Shown here: positions 1-8,262 of the stretch, piece by piece
Position numbering within the stretch: position 1 is the first letter of the stretch
Layout of the letters: each line of letters begins with the position of its first letter
NCBI GenBank assembly: GCA_027313705.1
Contig: DAHVDE010000098.1
Coordinates: 1-51,533, forward strand
DNA: 51,533 nt
Direction: 5' to 3'
Source: Actinomycetota bacterium
GTDB taxonomy: Bacteria > Actinomycetota > Actinomycetes > Streptosporangiales > Streptosporangiaceae
Position numbers and translations under genes: made by a program
The notes under the pieces: model-generated
What the model saw: the letters and a program-made list of their open reading frames with translations, nothing else
The model's database searches: none
Told to the model about the DNA's origin: nothing

Positions 1-71
1 GCGCCCTCATCACCGAGCTCGAAGCCCTCGGCCTGGCCATCGCCGACGCAGACCCCCGCTGGCAGCGCTAA
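1..71 (+). CDS. C-terminal end of a truncated CDS (product unknown)
   Basis: The reading frame that starts at base 3 is open from the window edge and stops at TAA 69-71. It encodes about 22 residues ending in ADADPRWQR. Codon use is typical of the high-GC host, and a terminator-like hairpin and T-tract follow at 165-189. Both points support this as the true end of a gene that begins outside the window. The fragment is too short to assign a family. Confidence 0.55.
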   Translation, partial: ALITELEALGLAIADADPRWQR

Positions 72-164
72 ACCACCCTGAAACGCCGCGGGCACAGCCC
101 GCTTAACCCGCGGGCAAGCCCACCGGAAACCTGCATCGTCCCAGGTCAGCGCCAAACGTGAAGA

Positions 165-189
165 CCTGACACAGGTCAGGGGATTTTTT
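165..189 (+). terminator. Rho-independent terminator
   Basis: The hairpin CCTGAC-ACAG-GTCAGG (165-180) is followed by GGA and six T residues (184-189). It lies about 95 bases after the stop codon of the partial CDS. A second GC-rich hairpin, GCGGGC-ACA-GCCCGC (88-102), lies closer to the stop but has no T-tract. T-tracted terminators stand out in DNA this GC-rich. Confidence 0.7.
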
Positions 190-344
190 CGAACTTTCCA
201 TCGCTCCCTCAGGCGAGTGCAGCAGCAAAGTACAGCTGCAATTTCTGCATCTCCGGGCTCTTATCTGGCGAACATGGCGACCTGCTCACACCCTGCAGCG
301 GTGATGCGCCGACTCAGCTGACCTGCCGCCCACGGTCGCTTGGT

Positions 345-572
345 CTAGCGGACGTATGAGCCGCGTTGCGGGAGTGTGTAGATCAGGCCCTCGGTTCTGA
401 GGACTTCCATGGCTTTGCGGACGGTGACGCGGGAGACGCCGTGGGTTTGCTGGAGGTAACTCTCGCTGGGGATGAGGTCGTCTTTCGCGAAGTTGCCTGA
501 GGTGATGTCGGCCCGGATGGCGGCGGCGAGCTGCACGTACAGCGGGGTCGGGTCGCGGTGGTCGACGGTCAC
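345..572 (-). CDS. Minimal GntR-family winged-helix regulator
   Basis: This 75-residue protein is essentially only the GntR DNA-binding domain. The start TPLYVQLAAAIRADI is the first helix, IPSESYLQQTHGVSRVTVRKAMEVL is split across the classical GntR helix-turn-helix, and the wing ends in PQRGSYV. There is no effector-binding domain, so it is much shorter than the usual 230-250 residues. Such single-domain GntR proteins are common in actinomycetes, often near mobile elements. The start used is GTG at 570-572. It is divergent from the gene at 686, and the shared intergenic region carries repeated TACGT-type half sites, so it may regulate that gene and itself. A related short GntR lies at 34845. 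Confidence 0.8.
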   Translation of the reverse strand: MTVDHRDPTPLYVQLAAAIRADITSGNFAKDDLIPSESYLQQTHGVSRVTVRKAMEVLRTEGLIYTLPQRGSYVR

Positions 573-584
573 GAGTTCACACGG

Positions 585-652
585 TAGAGATACGTCTCTG
601 ACGTACCTCTCAGCAGCTACGTTCCTAACGTTAGATACGTCTGATACGTTAG
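585..652. promoter_or_regulatory. Putative GntR operator/promoter region
   Basis: This intergenic region is unusually AT-rich for the window. It has several copies of a (G/T)ATACGT(C/T)-like element (about 589-596, 634-640 and 643-649) and the perfect palindrome CTAACGTTAG (625-634). It lies between the divergent GntR gene and the GRDP-like gene. GntR proteins typically bind short inverted repeats in such positions. The assignment as an operator is inference. Confidence 0.45.
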
Positions 653-685
653 CTAGCGGTTTTGAAATTCACGTGGAGGTGATCC

Positions 686-1213
686 ATGCGGCTTTCCGGT
701 GCTGACCTTGACCTGGCGCGGCGGGTGGAGGCGCTTGATCTTGAGCCTGTCGTATTCAAGCTCGTGCGGCCGGACGCTGGCGAGAAAGGTCTCAGCCTTG
801 AGCTAGCGGACCTAGGCGCCGGGTTGTATCGCTGTTTCCTGAAGCTGTGCGGGTGGCATCCGGGGACCTCGGTCGTGCCGACCGCCGCGATTGACCAGGT
901 CTGGCATGCACACTTGCTGGACAGCGCGAAGTACCGCACCGACTGCATGGCGGTATTCGGCCGGTTCCTGGATCACTTCCCTTATGCCGGGTTGCGGGGC
1001 GAGCAGGACCGGGTCGCCTGGCTCGACAGTTTTGCCCGGACTCGGGCGCTGTTCAGGGATCACTTCGGCGTTGACGTCGGCGGCGAGGCTGCGGTGAGTG
1101 CGTGCTTCAGCCACGGCGGCGGGGCTGACTGCTGCGTGGGCGCTGCCTTCTCGGCTTGCGGGGTCCGGCCCCGGCCAGAACGTCCTGGCGGGCAGGCCGG
1201 GGCCGGCGGCTGA
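686..1213 (+). CDS. GRDP-like (glycine-rich domain-containing-protein-like) conserved protein
   Basis: The core of this 175-residue product (about residues 55-105) has the signature PTAAIDQVWHAHLLDSAKY followed by DCMAVFGRFLDHFPYAG. This matches the WHxHxLDT..Y..DC...G....H.P pattern of GRDP-like proteins (Pfam GRDP-like family), whose biochemical role in bacteria is not established. The ATG at 686 is preceded by a near-perfect Shine-Dalgarno sequence, GGAGGTGA (675-682). After about residue 130 the sequence becomes low-complexity (Gly/Ala/Arg/Pro). The real protein may therefore have ended nearby or been frameshifted, because broken remnants of other genes follow directly. It is divergent from the GntR gene and probably controlled by it. 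Confidence 0.6.
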   Translation: MRLSGADLDLARRVEALDLEPVVFKLVRPDAGEKGLSLELADLGAGLYRCFLKLCGWHPGTSVVPTAAIDQVWHAHLLDSAKYRTDCMAVFGRFLDHFPYAGLRGEQDRVAWLDSFARTRALFRDHFGVDVGGEAAVSACFSHGGGADCCVGAAFSACGVRPRPERPGGQAGAGG

Positions 1214-1226
1214 CGGCCAGCCGGGG

Positions 1227-1499
1227 CTGGCGGAATTGCTGAGGCTTGCGGAGTGCGGGCTCGGCAGCTTGTCGTGCACCTATCCGGGCGGGACCGGGTG
1301 CTGCCGGGCAGCTGAAGCTATCGCGGCTCATGTGGCGGCGCTGCGCCAACTGGATGATGCGCACGGCGGCGGGGCGCTGAGCCTGAGATACGTGACGGCT
1401 GAGCTGCGCGCTGTCATCGAGCTGGCCGGCTACGCCAGCTACGACGCCGCGACCGGCTCCCGGCTGCTGACGGTCGTTGCCCATCTGGCACAGGTAGCG
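1227..1499 (+). pseudogene. Remnant of an XRE/TPR-type regulator (middle portion)
   Basis: The translation contains AEAIAAHVAALRQLDD, then [20 protein letters not shown] and [23 protein letters not shown]. This resembles the middle of actinobacterial helix-turn-helix/TPR regulators (pattern V..LR.LDD..GG...L..V...L......YD...G..LL...A.LAQ.AGW). There is no HTH and no C-terminal part, and the similarity stops abruptly where an NRPS condensation-domain scrap begins. I read it as a decayed gene fragment. The family call is from memory of the pattern and is moderate. Confidence 0.45.
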
Positions 1500-1504
1500 C
1501 CGAG

Positions 1505-1711
1505 ATTCCCATCCGGGCCTGGCTGTTCGAGCTCGCTCCAGACGAGCATGTTCTGCTGCTCGTGCTGCACCACATCGCCTGCGATGGGCTCTCCTGGCAG
1601 CCTTTGTGCGAGGACATGGCGACCGCGTACGCGGCCCGGCGAGCGGGCCAGGCGCCTGCCTGGAACCCCCTCCCTGTGCAGTTCGCTGACCATGTCGCGG
1701 CACCGCAGGTC
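1505..1711 (+). pseudogene. NRPS condensation-domain fragment
   Basis: One frame reads ...[24 protein letters not shown] followed by [20 protein letters not shown] and PLPVQFADH. The HHxxxDG motif (HHIACDG) and the downstream S...L..D....Y.....G pattern are diagnostic of the condensation-domain superfamily. Only about 70 residues survive, with no start, no remaining C-domain and no adenylation or carrier domain. It is flanked by unrelated fragments. This is a relic of a lost peptide synthetase, separate from the intact NRPS at 15.3 kb. Confidence 0.75.
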
Positions 1712-1734
1712 ACCACCGAGCCGGTGAACGGCGT

Positions 1735-2087
1735 CACCCTGCTGAGCTTTGCCGTCGGCTGCTGAGCTTTGCCGTCGGCTCGCCGTTTAGCGCCTCGCTC
1801 TTGGTGGCGCCGAACCTGCGGGAGGTGGTCAGCGGCGTCGTCGGCTGGCCGGTCCTGGCCGTCGCGCCCGAGCGTGACCTCGTCTGCATCCGGAACGCCC
1901 GATACCGTGACCTCGCCGGCAGCGTCGGAACCATGGTCGTCCGCAGACAGGCCAGCGCCCCCTACCCGCTGTCCGCGCCGCAACTAAGGCTCGATCTGGC
2001 GCGGCAGGCCAGCCTTGCCGGTCAGGTCGCGGTGAGCCGTAAGGATCGTTCTTACTCGGTCTCAGCGTTCCCGGCTGTGTCGCCTGT
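1735..2087 (+). pseudogene. Hypothetical gene remnant frameshifted by a 20-bp tandem duplication
   Basis: Before the duplication one frame reads [14 protein letters not shown]. After it a different frame continues SPFSASLLVAPNLREVVSG, WPVLAVAPERDLVCI and ARYRDLAGSVG. Deleting one copy of the 20-bp repeat (1739-1758 or 1759-1778) joins the two into a single continuous frame, so the duplication is the lesion. The ...PERDL... segment resembles conserved actinobacterial hypothetical proteins I cannot name. The frame stays open to about 2087 without a convincing end. Confidence 0.5.
1739..1778. repeat. Perfect 20-bp tandem duplication
   Basis: The unit CTGCTGAGCTTTGCCGTCGG occurs twice head to tail (1739-1758 and 1759-1778). 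Because 20 is not a multiple of three, it shifts the frame of the surrounding gene remnant. It is a typical slippage duplication. Confidence 0.95.
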
Positions 2088-2122
2088 ACATCTTTGCCAT
2101 GGTCATCTTGTACACTCATGGC

Positions 2123-2386
2123 ATGGATGTCGCCGTCTCGGACTTGCGTGCCCATCTCAGCGACTGGCTGGAACGCGCCCGGCAGGGCGCGGAAGTCGTC
2201 ATCACCGACCGGGGCCTGCCGGTCGCCAGGCTGCTCGGCCTCGACAGCGCGCCCGTGATCGAGCGCCTGACCGCTGAGGGCGTCATCGCCCGGCCACGAC
2301 AGCCGGTCCGGCCCGTCGCCTCCGGTCGTGCCCGGCCGCGTTCCCGCCGCCCCGTCGCCGACATCATCAGCCAACAGCGAGACTGA
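2123..2386 (+). CDS. Type II antitoxin, Phd/YefM-like
   Basis: This 87-residue protein starts MDVAVSDLRAHLSDWLERA and continues GAEVVITDRGLPVARLL, the classical Phd/YefM N-terminal DNA-binding and dimerisation fold (V...ARA.LS..L..V..GEEV.IT.RG.PVA.L). The basic C-terminal tail (about residues 55-87) would be the disordered toxin-binding part. I chose ATG 2123 over the upstream in-frame ATG 2099 because the family begins at this point. It sits five bases upstream of a PIN-domain toxin gene, with which it forms a toxin-antitoxin operon that is probably autoregulated. Confidence 0.85.
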   Translation: MDVAVSDLRAHLSDWLERARQGAEVVITDRGLPVARLLGLDSAPVIERLTAEGVIARPRQPVRPVASGRARPRSRRPVADIISQQRD

Positions 2387-2391
2387 CCACC

Positions 2392-2823
2392 GTGGCGGTC
2401 ATCTACTTCGACTCCAGCGCGCTGGTCAAGCTCCTGGTCGAGGAGGACGGCAGCGAACTGGCGGCCGAATTGTGGGACGGATGCGACGCCGCCTTCTCCA
2501 GTCGGCTGGCCTATCCGGAAGTCAGGGCCGCGCTGGCTGCCGCCGGGAGGAACCATGACCTGGACCCGGCGGGGCAGGCGGCCGCCCAGGACGCCTGGGA
2601 GGAGTACTGGTCAGCCACCCGCCCCGTCGAGCTCACCCGCGCCGTCGAGCAGAACGCCGGCGAACTCGCCGTCCGCCACGCCCTGCGCGGGGGCGACGCA
2701 GTGCACCTGGCCAGCGCCCTGGCCCTCAGCCAGCCAGGCCTCATCCTCGCCGCCTGGGACCGCCGGCTGCGCGACGGAGCCCAGGCAGCCGGACTCGCCA
2801 TCACCCCCGCCGCAACTCCCTGA
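2392..2823 (+). CDS. vapC: VapC-like PIN-domain ribonuclease toxin
   Basis: This is a 143-residue PIN-domain protein. It starts VIYFDSSALVKLLVEEDGS, with the first acidic residue Asp7. It then has an acidic residue in the SSRLAYPEVRAAL segment (Glu), the GGDAVHLASAL motif (third acidic residue) and a final Asp in ILAAWDRRL. These four acidic positions form the metal-binding site of PIN ribonucleases, which cleave tRNA or other RNA when free of antitoxin. The start is GTG 2392, just after the antitoxin stop. Length and order (antitoxin first) are normal for VapBC-type operons. Confidence 0.88.
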   Translation: MAVIYFDSSALVKLLVEEDGSELAAELWDGCDAAFSSRLAYPEVRAALAAAGRNHDLDPAGQAAAQDAWEEYWSATRPVELTRAVEQNAGELAVRHALRGGDAVHLASALALSQPGLILAAWDRRLRDGAQAAGLAITPAATP

Positions 2824-3096
2824 CGCCACCTGGCACAGCCAACGACCACGCCCCGGCTCCCGGGCAGCCTCCATGACTCCCCCTGCGACACGTTCAGCTG
2901 AGGTTCTGGTGTTCTCCCTGTTCAGGCCGGAGCGTTTGGCCATCGTGATGGCGGCGGGGGCGATGCGGGTGATGGTGTCGGCCGTGCTTGCGTGCGGGAA
3001 CGACGAGGGGGACTTGGACTTTCGGGGGGTGCCGATCGCGGTCCGCGACATTCCTGTGCGCGGCGATTTCGCTGGTTTCGGCGGGTGAGGAGCCTG

Positions 3097-3276
3097 ATGG
3101 CGACTTATGAGCAGTGGCTGGAGGTCTTTCAGCGGGCCTACGGTGCACGCCATCTTCGCCCTCGGCACCAAAGACGGCGAGCAAGACGTCGTAACACCCA
3201 TCACCATCGCCACCAACCACGCGGGAAAGCCAGTCACCGTCGGCGGCAAACCCGTAGCCATGATCGCAGTGCCCTG
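3097..3276 (+). pseudogene. Small frameshifted hypothetical gene
   Basis: An ATG at 3097 with a GAGG-type RBS opens MATYEQWLEVFQRAYG. The sequence then makes sense only after a frame change, giving VHAIFALGTKDGEQDVVTP, ITIATNHAGKPVTVGG and KPVAMIAVP before a TGA at 3274-3276. Together these would form a 55-60 residue protein. I do not recognise the family, and the frameshift interpretation is by eye only. Confidence 0.35.
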
Positions 3277-3510
3277 ACCCGCCAGGAACCGCCCTACTCG
3301 GCCTCAAGTTCCGCTTCCCACTCCGCAGCCCAGCCTTGAACGTGCGACAGAGCCGCGTCCGCGGGGACGGTTTCGGGCCGGGCGACTGAATGATGGCGTC
3401 TTGTTGCCAGCGAGCTTGCACGGCCACGGCTGGGCTGATGTCGAGTCCGGCCGACTCGGGCGGGCCGGGTACGGCAGCAACTGGGAGGCCGGCTGGCGCC
3501 TTCGCGTCAG

Positions 3511-4677
3511 TCACGATGGCCTGAGCGGCCAGTTTCGCGAGGGCACCGACGTGCTGCCGAGCCCTGGCGCAGTGGTGGCCTGGATCGTGACAGCGCTGGC
3601 GGCAGGATTCCTGGAGTTGTCGAAGAGACCGCTGACCGCTCCGGTGACAGCTTCGGTGACGGTGCCGTGGTCCAGTCCGAGTCGCGCGGCAAGACGGCTG
3701 ACCTGCCGCGCCACGTCGGGCGGCGGCATGGCGGCGATGACCGGCGCGATCGCGCGGAGCGCGCCGATCCGCCCTTCGGCATACGGCAGCCACCGCTTCC
3801 ACCGCACCAGTTCGGCGCTGACGACCAGGTCCGCGAGCGGCACGCGGCGGCACGCCAGCGCCCCGGCGAGACCGGCGGCGCCGTGTTCGTGCAGCACCTG
3901 CGCGGGGTCGGTGCCTGGCGCGAACACCACGGCTCCGATCCGCTGGGTGACCGGGCGCAAGAGATGATAGGCGCTGACCGCGGCCCGCCGGCCGGCCAGG
4001 TCGGCGTCGAAGGCGACCAGCACTCCGCTGCCGCCGAGGTCGCACGCGCCTGCGAGCGCGGCAACGTGGCTGGCTGTCAGCGCGGTCCCGCACGGAGCGA
4101 CCGCAGCGTACCGTCCGCGCCCTGCCTCGGCCACCGCGATCGTGTCGAGCGGTCCTTCGGTGATGACCGGGATTGCCCTGCGGGCCAGCGCCGGCCGGGC
4201 CTCGGCCAGACCGAACAGCGTGCTGCTCTTGCCGTACAGAACGGTGCTCGGGCTGTTGAGGTACTTGGGCACCTCTCCGCCGGCCTGCTCGCTGGCGCGG
4301 CCGGTGAACGCGATGATGCGCCCGCCGGCGGAACGGACCGGCATCATGACCCGGTCCCTGAAGGTGTCGATCAGGGCGCCGTGCTGAGTGCGGCGGGCCA
4401 GGCCCGCGGCCAGGATCAGCGTGTCGCCGTAGCCGGCCTGCCGCAGGTGCCCGGTCAGCGCGTCCCGGGCCGCCGGCGCGTAACCGACCCGCCATTCCTC
4501 CTGCAGGGCGTCGCTGAAGCCGCGCTGGCGCAGGTAGTCCCGTGCCCAGCTGCCGGGCAGCCGTGCCCGGTAGAACCATGCGGCGATGTCGTGAACGGCC
4601 ACGATCTCGTCATACCCGTTCTTCGAAACCTTGTTCGGTAAACTCAGGGCAGGATGACGAGGACCGGGCGTGCTCAT
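3511..4677 (-). CDS. DnaG-like Toprim-domain protein (orphan primase core)
   Basis: This 388-residue protein resembles the catalytic half of bacterial DNA primase without a CHC2 zinc finger or helicase-binding domain. About residues 20-130 match the DnaG core N-terminal subdomain (ARDYLRQRGFSDALQEEWRVGYAP, split across the motif, then DRVMMPVRSAGGRIIAFTGRA and the PKYLNSPST...YGKSSTLFGL motif). The Toprim domain follows, with VITEGPLDTIAVAEAG (catalytic Glu) and VLVAFDADLAGRRA (metal-binding DxD). Such proteins often sit in actinobacterial integrative elements or plasmids, where they may prime replication. ATG 4677 was chosen because the upstream in-frame extension is Pro/Ala/Arg-rich and unlike the family. 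No replication initiator or integrase is adjacent, so the element is probably degraded. Confidence 0.78.
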   Translation of the reverse strand: MSTPGPRHPALSLPNKVSKNGYDEIVAVHDIAAWFYRARLPGSWARDYLRQRGFSDALQEEWRVGYAPAARDALTGHLRQAGYGDTLILAAGLARRTQHGALIDTFRDRVMMPVRSAGGRIIAFTGRASEQAGGEVPKYLNSPSTVLYGKSSTLFGLAEARPALARRAIPVITEGPLDTIAVAEAGRGRYAAVAPCGTALTASHVAALAGACDLGGSGVLVAFDADLAGRRAAVSAYHLLRPVTQRIGAVVFAPGTDPAQVLHEHGAAGLAGALACRRVPLADLVVSAELVRWKRWLPYAEGRIGALRAIAPVIAAMPPPDVARQVSRLAARLGLDHGTVTEAVTGAVSGLFDNSRNPAASAVTIQATTAPGLGSTSVPSRNWPLRPS

Positions 4678-6186
4678 GGCGGCCGTCCGGTGTTCATGCC
4701 CCGGCGCCGAGCTGGCGCGGGCCTTGCCGCTTCGCTGACGCGCGGTCCGGGCGCGGCTGTGCTTGTGGCGGCCAGGACCTGGCCGATGTCCAAGGGGAAC
4801 TCGTGCTGCCAGGGCCGGCGGTTGCGCGGCGGAGGCGGCTGGCCGGGAGGCGGTGGTCTTCCTGGCCGTTTGGCCGTGGCCGGCGATGCTACGGGGCCAC
4901 CTGGGTGGTGATGGTCCCCCTGTCGGTGCGGCGGGCGCTTTACGGGCCGGGGGCACGCGGGTAAAGGTCGTGACTGTCGGGCCTATATGGTTACCCGATC
5001 AACCAGCCCCGCCCGCACCCCACGCAAGCCAGCATCGCTATACCCCGACATCTCCGCCGCTCGCCCACGCGCACTAGCGATGACGGCGTGCCACCGTTCC
5101 TGACTGACGAACATGGTCACCGTCTTACGAGACACATCTGATACCGCAAACTGCTCGCCTCAGGCTAGCCTCTGACGCCTAGTCGGCGCCTTCCTCATAG
5201 CCAGCGGACTTTCGCCAGCATAAGGCTAAAGCAAACGTTCTTGCAATGCACTAGTACGGCCGTCGCCTGCCCTCGGTTCCCGATATCTCGAACCCGGCCG
5301 CGCTCAGGGCAGCCGCTACACTGGCACGCTCTCGGCTGAAGAAATAGGCCGACGACTTCCCGGAAACCCGGAACTCAAGCCCCTGTCACAGACGGTTCGA
5401 GGCGACCGGAAAGATGACTGCGCCGGTGCCCGGAGTCAGGATCAGCGGCTCGATTCCGGTCAACTTCACCAGCGCTCCAGGACGCGCATGAAGGACCAGG
5501 CGCGGCCCGGCGAACTCAAGCACTACCAATGGCCACGCGGCATTCACATAGCCGAATTAACTGCTTTCCATCATCCCGTAACCAACCCGCCGGCCGACTT
5601 GATAATCGGTCAACTCGCCTCCAATTGCGAATTCAATTTATTTCACGCCGAAGAATTTCTGGATAAATCCATCCTCCGGCGATTTGGTCTCAGCCCTGCT
5701 GTCTCCCAATGCTCTTCCGCCTCGCAGCGAATTTGCAGTCGCCTGATCTCGGAGAACAGAACACCCAATTAGCGTACTTGAATATATCGCACGGCCTGTT
5801 ATTGCACGTACCAGGAAGTTCGGCCAGTTTCACCCGCACCGGAACGACCGGCGGGTATTCGGCAACCGGGAGACCGGCGCGTACCCGCCCCGGTTCGGGT
5901 GGACGAAAACCGTCCGCCACGACCTGGTGAAAGGCAGTGCGTCCCCGACGACCCCGCACTCGCCGGCCGCCCGCCGCAGGAAGGAACGGCCTCCGCCAGT
6001 CAGCGCGGGCAGGCAGCAATGCGCCGCCCGCCCCCGACCCGAGGTCAGGATGAGCAAGCTTTGGATCAAGGTCTCGGGCTGCATGCGGCGCTGCCGCTGG
6101 TAAGGCATAAAGCGGAGGAGGTCCTTGTGCTAACTAGTGGCGGCCTGATATGGTTCGGGGTAAGTGAAATCATTCAGTATAGTGGA
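4678..6186. other. Intergenic region with no convincing gene
   Basis: About 1.5 kb lies between the divergent Toprim gene and the 602-residue gene. Open frames here have poor coding character. One frame (5488-5772) spells a 94-residue sequence with no recognisable family. Parts (about 5560-5800 and 6110-6340) are clearly more AT-rich than the rest of the window, which suggests recently acquired or regulatory DNA. The frame of the following large gene is open back to 5899, but the residues before 6187 look like non-coding translation. Confidence 0.5.
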
Positions 6187-7995
6187 ATGAAAACTATTCG
6201 AATGAATAACGACGCTCTTGACACCGGCTCTGACGCTTCCGCCTGGATTATAGATTTACTTACATTTGGTGGCAAGATTCCGTTTCACGTGGCCACTTCC
6301 AGGTTGTCGAAATGGGAATGGCTTATTGTCCATCACGCCATCGGGCGTTCTGATGTCCTGCTGGTAGCCGATGGTGCCGAGTTTGACGGTCTGGTGGCCG
6401 TCACTCAAACGCATGGCGGCTGGCTGGAATTCTGGCAGCCTGGCCAGGTGATCCCGCCGGAATCGACCGTGATCGGCTGGCTGCGGATTCCCGCGCCCGT
6501 CATGGACATGATCGCCGAAGAATGGCGCCGCGCCCGGGATCGCGAGGTCATGGATCTCGCCGAGGTAGATGCGATCCTGCGCTCCTGGGAGGCAGAGAAG
6601 GTGCTCGACGAGCGGCTCGCGGAAATCGCGGATCGCGTCGAGCGGGTCGAGACCGTCTTCATCCACATCGGCCGGGATGTCTTCTCCAAGTCCGACGCGG
6701 GTTCCAGCACGCTCACCCGCGATGGGCTGCTGGCCGGGCTGCGCAAGGTCCACTACAGCAAGTGGCGTGAGTCGGACCGGCTCTTCGTCGTCCTCGGCCT
6801 CTGCCTGTTCGCCAGCGGCCGGTCGGTCCGGTTCGAGGAGTTCAACGGTCGGCAGCTCTCGGTCGCGGGTGTCCGCGACTTCTTACTCGGCCGGTACGCG
6901 GGCTACTGCGTGTCGGCGGGAATCGACTTCGGGACGGATCAGCCCCTGGGCTTGTTCGAGCTCGCCGAGCGAGTCCGGGAGCTGCAGCCGGCGGCCGACC
7001 AGTCGCCGGACATGCGGTACCGGCGCATTAACGGGCTCACGTTCGTGAAGAGCGAGCACCTGATGGCCTTTCCCTTCCCCCGTGACCCGAGCGTCCTGCC
7101 CGCCCCGGTCGCCGAGTACGGCGCGGCACTTGGCGTGCAGCTCACCGGTGACGTGCGCGGGGACATGAACCGGATCACCCGGGTCGCCGCGAATGTGGAC
7201 GCCGGCTTGGCCGGGCTATCGGCGCCTGGCAGCCAGGGCGCGCTCGGCGAGCTGCTGGCCGCTGTCGTGCTCTCCGCAGTCGTCGCGACCGGGTCCGACT
7301 ACGGGATGAGCAGCTCCATGCGGAACCTCGCAGGGCTTCGCGGCGCGGCGCCTGGGGGCATCGACGGGGTGCTCAGCCTGAAGAAGGGCGACTTCTTCTG
7401 CTGCTGCCTCCCGCACCCCCTCCGTCTGCCTGCCGCCGCCGATGGCGAGGATGTCGCGATCGTGTGGCGCGCCGCGCAGCGGATGATGTATAACCGCTGG
7501 CACTTCGCCCCGGGAGAATTCGACCGGTCCGACATCCCCGAGAAGCGCCATTACTTCTTCCCGCCGCAGGTGCCCGATATCGCGGAGCATTCCGAGAAAC
7601 ACCACGGCGGCCATGTCGCATCGCGGGTACGCTTCACGATCCGGGCTCCGGGGGCGCAGGCCTGGCACCCGCCCTTCACGGTCTTCGGCCACGGTTTCCG
7701 GGGCTGCTATGACATCAGGCTCGTCCGCATGGAAGGGCCGGCCTTTACGATCGGGCATCTTATCGAGGCGGTCAGGCACTGTTCCCTGGTCGATGAGTTC
7801 TGGCGGACGCTCGCAGTCGGCGTCGAGTCCGGCATATTTCCGGTTCGCCCGATGCAGGGATTCGACCGCGAATGGTACGAGGCCCGCACCTGGCAGCAGC
7901 TCCGGCCCTTTGCCACGGCGCACCGCGCGGCCTCAGCGGGAATTCCCCTGGGCGGCGCCGAGGTATTAAGGGAACTGATTGGCATAACGTTCTGA
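6187..7995 (+). CDS. Large protein of unknown function (602 aa)
   Basis: From ATG 6187 (MKTIRMNNDALDTGSD) the frame is open for 602 residues with normal high-GC codon use. The first about 60 codons are visibly AT-richer. I see no signal peptide, membrane segment or catalytic motif I can name. Features include a charged helical segment around residues 110-160 (EEWRRARDREVMDLAEVDAI, then ERLAEIADRVERVETVF), which could be a coiled coil, and a KKGDFFCCCLPHPLRLP segment with three consecutive Cys. There is also a C-terminal half rich in aromatic residues (HFAPGEFDRSD, HYFFPPQVPDI). A start further upstream (to 5899) is possible. The gene stands alone, with no operon partner. I do not assign a function. 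Confidence 0.6.
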   Translation: MKTIRMNNDALDTGSDASAWIIDLLTFGGKIPFHVATSRLSKWEWLIVHHAIGRSDVLLVADGAEFDGLVAVTQTHGGWLEFWQPGQVIPPESTVIGWLRIPAPVMDMIAEEWRRARDREVMDLAEVDAILRSWEAEKVLDERLAEIADRVERVETVFIHIGRDVFSKSDAGSSTLTRDGLLAGLRKVHYSKWRESDRLFVVLGLCLFASGRSVRFEEFNGRQLSVAGVRDFLLGRYAGYCVSAGIDFGTDQPLGLFELAERVRELQPAADQSPDMRYRRINGLTFVKSEHLMAFPFPRDPSVLPAPVAEYGAALGVQLTGDVRGDMNRITRVAANVDAGLAGLSAPGSQGALGELLAAVVLSAVVATGSDYGMSSSMRNLAGLRGAAPGGIDGVLSLKKGDFFCCCLPHPLRLPAAADGEDVAIVWRAAQRMMYNRWHFAPGEFDRSDIPEKRHYFFPPQVPDIAEHSEKHHGGHVASRVRFTIRAPGAQAWHPPFTVFGHGFRGCYDIRLVRMEGPAFTIGHLIEAVRHCSLVDEFWRTLAVGVESGIFPVRPMQGFDREWYEARTWQQLRPFATAHRAASAGIPLGGAEVLRELIGITF

Positions 7996-8152
7996 CGATC
8001 TCGGCAGTGAGCTGGCCTACCGGGGCAAGCGCATGCCTTGCGCGGGACATCATCCATCCCGCAGGTCATGCCCCCATCTGGCGACGAGCCTTCCGGCAGG
8101 GCCGCGCGAACCTCCTCACATCAGCCCCACAGTCCCCCGTCCCTCCCCACCC

Positions 8153-8262
8153 AACCCCCACAACCCCACAACGTGCGCACTCGCCGGCGCGCACCCAGCC
8201 CCCACTACGCCACAACGTCCGCGCCATAACCCCCACAACCCCACAACGTGCGTACTCGCCGG
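8153..8262. repeat. Two 35-bp direct repeats
   Basis: Positions 8153-8187 and 8228-8262 are identical except for one C/T difference. Each unit runs from AACCCCCACAACCCCACAAC to GACTCGCCGG-like sequence (ending ACTCGCCGG). The spacing is 75 bp start to start, and only two copies exist. They overlap the 3' end of the minus-strand DUF4232-type gene and so encode part of its odd C-terminus. A short third relative (CACTACGCCACAACGTCCG) lies between them. Confidence 0.9.

Noticed and set aside
3667-4641. Long plus-strand open frame opposite the Toprim gene
   Set aside because: It is the antisense shadow of the Toprim gene, whose motifs (VITEGPLDTIA, DAD) are unmistakable on the minus strand.
5488-5772. 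94-residue plus-strand frame
   Set aside because: No RBS, family or codon support strong enough to call it a gene.
8153-8262. CRISPR array
   Set aside because: Only two direct repeats, no spacers of uniform size and no cas genes.
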